A DNA stretch of 64,000 nt from assembly GCA_032158295.1 (NCBI GenBank), contig JASTWB010000024.1:124001-188000 (forward strand), read 5' to 3'. Source of the DNA: Pycnopodia helianthoides (taxonomy: Eukaryota > Echinodermata > Asteroidea > Forcipulatida > Asteriidae). The position numbers and the translations under genes are program-made. This document shows, piece after piece, positions 57,220 through 64,000 of the stretch (position 1 is the first letter of the stretch; every line of letters starts with the position of its first letter). Below the pieces are notes generated by a model. The model saw only the letters and a list, made by a program, of their open reading frames with translations, made no database searches and was not told the DNA's origin.

Positions 57220-58140
57220 TCACAAGCGCTCAGAGGAAGATAAAAGCGACCACTCCTTAAGAGGATATCAATATAAATGAATTTTACTCAAACCAAATAA
57301 GCTTGTTAAAAGATTTCTTGTTTCAACACGTTCTTTTAAAAGACAACAACAACGTATGAGGATGTGACGTCACGTTTCTAGCTCACTCGTCTCATCTTCT
57401 CATTGTCAAACTATGGCTTGTTATCGCCCGTAATATTCAGTAGTCGACGGACAATGGGTTATTAACGCATGTAATATTCAAAAGTCCACTAACAATAGGC
57501 CCAGCTGCGGGTAATTATCAATAATTATCGCCCTTATTATTTATACGTCCGAACAGGGAACAGGTGCGGGTTATTTTCGCCATGTCCAAGCCTAAAGCTT
57601 GACGGTTACGTCACCACTCGTACGCGTAAAGATGCGGGTTATGACAGTGACTTTTTCGTTCATTAGTCATCTCGGGTCCTATTCCCCCAACGCTTTACTC
57701 GCCTCATTATATCCTACTCATTAACATCTTATTAACCTCTCATTTATACGACGGTATAAATTTTCCCTATACGCCTACGCTTTCAGGCCTCATTATCTTT
57801 GACCCACCCTCTTCATGTATTCACGTATTCCTCCGGATACAGGTCAAGCGCCAGTATAATTTTTTTCCTATCCTCCCACGCTCAAGGACCTCATTAGTAT
57901 TAATTTATGTAAATTTATGCGGTCAAAGGTCATTTGTCGGTATATCCGCCCGCTCAACTACTAAGGTTTTTAAATATAAGTTTGTATTTTAATTACACAT
58001 TTAAGAGTAGGCCCCCTTTACCTTGACACAAGGTGGCGCTGTTCATGACGTCAATCAAGGCACGATATTTGAAGAAGAAAAAAATGTTGTGCGTATGCGG
58101 ACGTCACCCACATCACAGTATACATGTACTAGCTAGCGTA
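57220..58140. other. upstream region of the viral element, no gene seen
   Basis: No ORF resembling the integrase expected in Mavericks was found here or elsewhere in the window, and no terminal inverted repeats were recognised. The element boundary is probably within this stretch. Confidence 0.4.
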
Positions 58141-58142
58141 TA

Positions 58143-58292
58143 CTAGCTGGCACATCGCGCCGAAAACGACGTCGTTAGTCTGACTTTCGCGGCCCACAAC
58201 CGCTTATACTTGGGATCTGCAGGAAACAAATGCAGACTGACCCCATCATTAGTTGTTTAGCTGCATACAGCAGCAATACACCTGGTCGGCAT
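58143..58292 (-). pseudogene. THAP zinc-finger domain fragment
   Basis: The ATG at 58292 gives MPTRCIAAVCS, then a TAA (58259-58257), then in the same frame VSLHLFPADPKYKRLWAAKV. This is the start of a THAP domain: Met-Pro-x-x-Cys, Cys four residues later, the FP motif and the RxxW core. The second Cys/His pair is missing because the frame ends at a TAG near 58143. THAP domains bind DNA in P-element-like transposases and host factors. With the internal stop and lost C-terminal zinc ligands, this is a dead fragment. Confidence 0.7.
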
Positions 58293-58785
58293 GGCCGGAA
58301 AATGCAAGAAAACTCCCCCTTTTTCGAAACGTAGAAGATCACTACTGGGACCTACTTGCACGTGTGTTTGCAACGTAAACGCAAGCAAATTCGAGGGGGG
58401 GGGTCGATGTTCGATCGAGGCGAAGTCTGCCTTGATTGACGTCACAAAAGAGGATGGGCAGAGTCACCCCCGAACAACTTTATCTATTTTGTTTACATAT
58501 AAATCCTCACAAACAATTACTCAAAAAATTGTTTTATTGTTAATATACATAAACTCTTATGTTTAAAAAAAAAAAAATCTATTTCCAGGTGACTTTAAAA
58601 GTTTTACTGCTCAACAGACTAATTTGGTCTGGCTTCTCCCTGTCAAGCTGTCCGCCTTAGGTAATCTTAATAGGATAGCAATATTCCTGACGGCGTAGCT
58701 CTTCAAGTCATTGAAGCACTCAAACACCCCCACCACGATAAGGTAAAGTCTGATAGGGGGTGATAGAGTAAGATTGCAAGCAAAA

Positions 58786-61700
58786 CTATTTAAGCAAAAC
58801 CTTACAAACTCCATTCTCCTTTACTGTTTGATGTTTAGTATTTCTGTTGTTCGACCTTTTTAAATAGAGGAAACGCGTCCGGTAGTAAAGTAGGCCTCTC
58901 ACCAGTATCTGAAAAAGTTTAGAGAACAATATTTTTACAATTATTTGTTTACATACCATCAAATAAATAAAACAGTTTCGCGAGACGGTACAACGATATG
59001 TATTCTGGACTCTTAGAATCGGATATATGTTTGCCTAGTACGGGATAAATCATTTAGTTAAATGGGGAATAATTCTTATAGCTCCTGATTAGAAAGATCA
59101 GATTGCTCAATTACCAGTCAATCTACGAATATTTGTAACAAACAATATCCCCTTTTCCCCCGTCCACTACCCCCAACAACCCCCTTAATGTTGATTTGAG
59201 TTTGCCGTGAAATATTGTATTGTGCCTTAAGAATCTTGCCAGTGAATCACATGTTCTTAATTAGTTCGTTATGTAGTTTACCACTTACCCCAATGAATAT
59301 CACACTCAAAACAAGTAGTCCTGATACAACATAGATCCCGACATTATGACCTTCAGAGGATATCAGAGGTTCAGAGGTTGTCGATGATGTTGGTTCAAAA
59401 GAACCAAATCTGGTAGGATTTGTGACTCCTGTTGGGTTTTAAGAAGAAAACAAATTAATAACTATTGGGGTAAATGGAATCAATGCATGATTTATTGGCG
59501 CAACCTATTAATGAGACTACTTTTAATATGTCATTCTATTTTTACAAAAAATATAAACGTTACTTTACATTATGGTAAAGTTAGGTAAGTATTGGTTTCA
59601 ATGATTGTTCATTGCAGTAAGTACTTTGTTTTCTACAGCAGGTAGGGAAATCAAAATTTGCCTGTGTAATTTAAGCAATTTCCATTATTTTAGTTTCAAG
59701 CCCAGCACCTTTCAGAGGGTCTAGGTATGACTTTAGTACCTAGTCCCTCATAAAAGATGCATCGGGTATGATACAGCTAACAATAGGGAACATGACAAAA
59801 GTATATACAACAATGTGAAAATGGAGGTAATTATAGAACAAGTCTGTGGAGAGAAGGGGGGTTATTAGAAAAAGCACAGGTTGATCTCTCAAAAAAAAAA
59901 AATTGTTGAGAAAAAGAACGGTAAAAGTTAGCCAGTGGAGAAAACATTATTTACGGAACCTGCGGAGAGAGCGGGTTTTCAAATCCTCTGCGGAAACGGA
60001 TAGGTTATTAACAGATTGATTATTCAAACAACTTATTGGGAAAAAGAAGGGAACAAAAATCAACCAATGAAGAGAACAGGTTATTAACAGTATTTATATT
60101 ACATGAAATAAATAAGTAAGCAGTAAATTAAATGGGTATGATTACATTTATTTGACACCGGTGTTGATGTTCAGAACAATGCAAAAAAGATTCAGGTACA
60201 AATTTCGTCTCTCTACATTGCTTAGTTCATGAGTTATACTGAAACTTAAATCCAAATTTGTTTCCAGCCATTATTCGGCAGTATATTCCTTGCTGGGTTT
60301 ACTACGCAGCCCTTCTTTGCTTAGTTGCTATTGTAATAGCCCTACTCTCTGGCCACTCGCGTCGCTTACAGAATCGTCACAGCCAAATATTTAATTTGAA
60401 TCTAGAGCCCTCGAGACGGGCATTCCAATGGTAAAAAACTTGTAAAAATCTAGCATTTATTTGAAGATGATTTGATCGTGTATAGTTTATGTTTCTCTTT
60501 CGAACAGCATTGTGTACAAAAATCCCGTTAGACATGCGTTTGAGAAGTATTCGGAGTATCGTCACATGCCGGTAATTTCCGGTATGAAGATGGCAGAAAG
60601 TAGCCATGAAGAATTTATTCGGATGCAGGACGATGCAAGGAAGATTCAGGAACAAATCTCGTCTCTTTAGCATGCTTTGTTAATGAGTTATACTCAAACT
60701 AAACTCCAAATTTGTTTCCAGCCAATATTCGGCAGTATATTCATTGCTGATTATATCACGCAGCCCTTCTTTGCTCAGTTGCTATTGTAATAATCCTACT
60801 CTCTGGCCACTCGCGTCGCTTACAAAATCGTCACAGCCACATATTTAACTTGAATCTAGAGCCCTTGAGATGGGATTTCCAATGGTATAAAACTTGTAAA
60901 AATCAAGCATTGATTTGAGGGTGATTTGACCGTGCATACTTTATTCTTCTCTCTCGAACAGCACGGTGTACAGAAATCCCGTTATACATGCGTTGGGGTG
61001 CGTTTGCGTGTGTTGAATGCTCATTCCATCCTAACTAAAACAACCATTCATAAATACCTGGGACAGTTTATCCATTCTGATTGGACGAGAGGACATCACG
61101 TGGGGGTGTTTAAACGGACGACATAAGTGTTTAAACATGGCCTGGCATTTTTTGTCAAAGAGGGCGCTATCACGTTTGCGCGGAGCGCGCAAATTTGGTA
61201 AGCCGCATAGTTTATTTCGCGCAAGTTGGAAACTTGCGTGCGATAGCTTGAAACTTAAGCGCGCAAGTTCGAAAATTGCGCGACGCGGTTTTTCTACACG
61301 CATAGAAATTCAACGCCGAGTCGAGGTGAGCTAAGGCTAAACTGTCAGATTTTTTCTCAACTTTTACAGGGACTTTGGATATTTTTAGGAGAAAGGTATT
61401 TATGAATGGGAATCAAAGTGTGTTGAATCGGTTTTAAACTAGTGTTTAAACCCGCCGAGGCCTGGTTCTTGATAATATCACTTCGACTTCGTCTCGGTGA
61501 TATTATCAAGAACCAGGCCTCGGCGGGTTTAAACCACTAGTTTAAAACCTCTTCACCACACATTGATTCCCTTATTCTGAGTCACTGAAACATGGCTTTA
61601 CCCAGATAACTATGTCGTCATCGGTGAACGCACCCTTGCTTGATATTTTTGTATCAACCTTACACGCTGTGGAACTGGAGAAATTGGAGAAATTTAGTTA

Positions 61701-64000
61701 GACGCGGTACACTTTTCTGATTAATTTCAAGGTTTAGTTGAGTTTTGTTATGTTAGTTATGCTGTCAAGAAAAGTTTTAGGGAATACAAGTGACAGCGTA
61801 ACAAAACGGTATTTCCGCCGGGACACCGTAAACGTGAGCTTTTCCAATTGCGTATATACGGCACCCTTTTACCAACTTACTTTTTATGCAATGATCACTT
61901 TTGTTGAAATTTAACAATTCAGCAATTATAATTAATATCTATAGTGAATAAATATGATTGATTTTGGAACAGAAAATTGTGAAATTGAAATGACACCGTA
62001 GTCAAGTACACTTAAGTTGTAACACTGCATTACCGCTGATTTCACCATGACTAGAATAAAAATTGTCGTCTAGTCCATGAATCACAATTTATTGATTTGT
62101 GCAATTCATAATCATAGATGTAAAACCAATGTTTGTATGGAGAGAGATTCGCTGTTGCCAGGTTGGTGTTTATATCCCCTTTTTGGAGATTTGCATATTC
62201 CCCTGTTGTTGGGAACATCATACAAACAAACTAAGTTATACCTTTAATTACAGGGATTACTAGAACCAAATTCACTTGGAAATTAGCCCTAAAAGTTTGC
62301 TCACACCCCCACCTTCTGAAAATCGTGGATCCACCCCTAAATACTTACCAGTCACAATATATCGTCCAGTTTTAATGACCGTCACATTGATGCTTCCAAC
62401 CTTCTTGTTGTTTGTTTCACACTTAAAGGTTGAGCTGATACCTTCCAGCGATATCTGAACTGTCGCATATGAGTTAAAGGTGTCGGTAACATAGAAACAA
62501 TCTGGGAGGAAAATATTTTCGAAAAAAAAACAAATTGCGATTTAAAAAAATATAATTAACTTCGTGTTTTTTGTATATGGGTTTCCCCGGCCAATTTTAA
62601 CGAAAATCCATTCAACACCTGGCTCATTTAATTTCATTTAAAAATGAATGCTCCGAAATCAAGCAATGTTTTAATGGTGATTTGACGGTGCATAGTTTGT
62701 GTTTCTCTTTCACTAATTTAGCTCTCACTGGTTCATGAGGCCGGAAGACTCATTTAACTTCGTAAAAGCCAGCAGCTCATCAATTAGCAAACATTTTATC
62801 AGTGTTTGCATTCTATTTTCAATGATGTGCTGTCTGATTCGTACTTGCCTATAAAGGCAGATACTTTGAGGAGATCTCATTACTTTACTAATATAATCAC
62901 AGCCGAACTTACATGCCGAGATGCAGCACGAACATTGAAGGTTAAAGAAACCAACTTCAGGTATAAATAAACCATTTGAAGAAATGTATAACAAAGCAAA
63001 AGAGGAACAATTTCACAATTAGAACGAAACACAGGATATAAGTGAAATGTAACAACACGGAAACGCCTCTTATAACTAAGGTGCCAGTAAAATAGCTCTT
63101 GTCAGCGTACTCGGGGAGCCATAACTTATGTTGAACTTGAACGCAAGCAGGTTGAAATTCATTGCAAATAAACAAAAAAGAAAACGCAAGATAGCAACAA
63201 ATTCATGTACGCTTAGATGAACCTAAATTTGATTTCATCAATTGTGAATAGGTAGTAGAAATTCAACTTAAAGGTGGTCAATGTGTAGTCTTGAATGTCT
63301 ATAAAAGAAATTGAATGACTGAAGCGAATCTGAATGAAAAAAAAAACGAAATCATATGTGCACAAAAACGAAATTAAATGCATTCATAGCTAAAAATAAA
63401 ACCCTAGTTTGAGTGGATTGGGGGAAATGCGTGAATTTGAATGCTTGTTAAGGAAATTGAATGAATTTCTGCTGAAATTGGCCCGGAAAACCTTTATTTG
63501 AAAACCTGCTCGGTCAACACACCGTAAATCTGCTTAGACAAATCAAAAAGGATTGAAAGATTATTATGCACGGTGAATAGCACGCTGATTTATGACGTAG
63601 GCCATGCAATAGACTAGTGTATGGCGCGTGACCCACAATGTGCAATTAATCGACTTTGACATAACTGGCTATTACAAGAGTTACAGCAGTTTGGACTAAT
63701 TTGTGGCATGTTGACCTGTACTAATTGGGTCTTGCCAAGAGCATGCAATGACGTGCTAGGTTTATGAAAGACTCACTCGTTTGAGATGCATTGCAGGTAG
63801 CAGGTTGAAACCGGTGTGTAGCATGGATTTCCTCCCATGTGTTTAAACATGAAGACAAGCGGAACCAACTGATGTTCACAGCCGGCTTTGCATGTTCGAC
63901 ACTGCATGTCAAGTTAATATATGTTGTGTTGGATGGTAGACCTACTTCAATTTCGCATGTCGGTTGATCCTCACTACATTCATTAACCTTAGGCCGTCTG
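58786..64000 (-). CDS. Ig gene B: single-pass Ig-superfamily receptor (5' end outside window)
   Basis: Four exons with consistent splice phases. Exon a (64000-63777, entering from outside) holds the first half of an Ig domain (NTTYINLTCSVEHAKPAVN, ISWFRLSS), ending in phase 1 at GTGAGT. Exon b (62501-62349) has the second half with the partner Cys (ISSTFKCETNNK), phase 1 to 1, ending at GTAAGT. Exon c (59428-59289) holds a Ser/Thr stalk (SFEPTSSTTSEPLISSEG) and membrane segment (VGIYVVSGLLVLSVIFIG), ending in phase 0 at GTAAGT. Exon d (58908-58786) is a tail of about 40 residues (LVRGLLYYRTRFLYLKRS...) ending in TAG; it has tyrosines but no clear ITAM/ITIM. The product is a type I membrane protein at the cell surface. 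Ligand unknown. Confidence 0.75.
59740..60178 (-). mobile_element. Penelope-like element, 3' end fragment
   Basis: Reverse complement of the end of the 19.45-21.76 kb element. It starts with the last codons (AACATCAACACCGGTGTCAA, ...LNINTGVK stop) and continues through the same 3' UTR to CATACCCGATGCATC. It is inserted in one copy of a tandem duplication within an intron of Ig gene B. Confidence 0.85.
60180..60995. repeat. tandem duplication of about 355 bp
   Basis: The segment 60190-60540 recurs at 60648-60992 (shared GCAGCCCTTCTTTGCT, CTCTGGCCACTCGCGTCGCT, TTTGTTTCCAGCC). A piece of about 65 bp of the same unit recurs at 62657-62722. The first copy is interrupted at its left edge by the Penelope fragment. 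No exon was recognised inside. Confidence 0.85.
61392..61580. mobile_element. long hairpin / fold-back element
   Basis: Centre GATATTATCAAGAACCAGGC and its complement form a near-perfect stem from about 61430 to 61550 round a short CTTCGACTTCGTCT loop. The arms continue weakly outwards (GGAATCAA...; TTGATTCC). It lies in the intron between exons b and c of Ig gene B. Confidence 0.9.
61585..62340. other. intron sequence of Ig gene B, no further feature
   Basis: AT-rich intronic sequence without supported exons or repeats. Confidence 0.45.
62660..63770. other. intron of Ig gene B with possible exon relic
   Basis: A minus-strand stretch near 62960-62912 (EVGFFNLQCSCCIS then GTAAGT) resembles an exon end, but no Ig core precedes it. 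The two flanking Ig exons join in phase without it, so it is at most a relic. Confidence 0.3.

Overview
This looks like a stretch of an invertebrate animal genome, AT-rich and dominated by transposable elements. The evidence is spliced immunoglobulin (Ig) exons with GT/AG junctions, a Penelope-like retroelement, a Maverick/Polinton (adintovirus-like) element, Helitron-like elements and many fold-back MITEs. I cannot fix the species. The dispersed families vaguely recall echinoderm genomes, but that is only an impression.

Layout. 0.2-4.3 kb: a non-autonomous Helitron-like composite rich in CRE (TGACGTCA) and ETS (ACTTCCGG) motifs, with two minisatellites and a hairpin array. 5.5-9.4 kb: palindromic repeats, a TTAA-type MITE, one Ig gene exon (gene C, minus strand) and a TTTCGTTCCCTCGAAAT repeat element. 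10.4-27.5 kb: nested duplications. An outer diverged inverted pair (10.4-12.6 / 24.7-26.0 kb) encloses a direct pair of GC-rich blocks (14.1-16.7 / 21.9-24.5 kb). Between those blocks lie inverted arms around a deleted non-LTR retroelement and a broken Penelope-like element. 28.5-29.8 kb: two more TTTCG elements. 30.2-32.4 kb: Ig gene A (minus).

33.7-57.2 kb: a decayed Maverick/adintovirus-like element on the minus strand. In coordinate order it holds an adenain-like protease, an F54H12.2-type virion protein, a small basic protein, an FtsK/A32-type packaging ATPase, a protein-primed type B DNA polymerase and a PC4-like ssDNA-binding protein. Every gene except the basic protein and the PC4-like gene shows a frameshift, stop or deletion. 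The polymerase is interrupted by a 16.3 kb insertion (37,603-53,871) made of at least six head-to-tail Helitron-like units. Each unit ends in a CTAG preceded by a hairpin. Three units carry the same passenger segment with a promoter-like 5' end, a two-exon ORF and a poly(A) signal.

58.1-64 kb: a THAP-domain fragment, then Ig gene B (minus): a split Ig domain over two exons, a transmembrane exon and a short cytoplasmic tail. Its introns hold a second Penelope 3' fragment, a tandem duplication and a long hairpin. The three Ig genes share a strand and similar exon logic and may be remnants of one receptor cluster; they look like the host genes here, and the rest is mostly mobile DNA.
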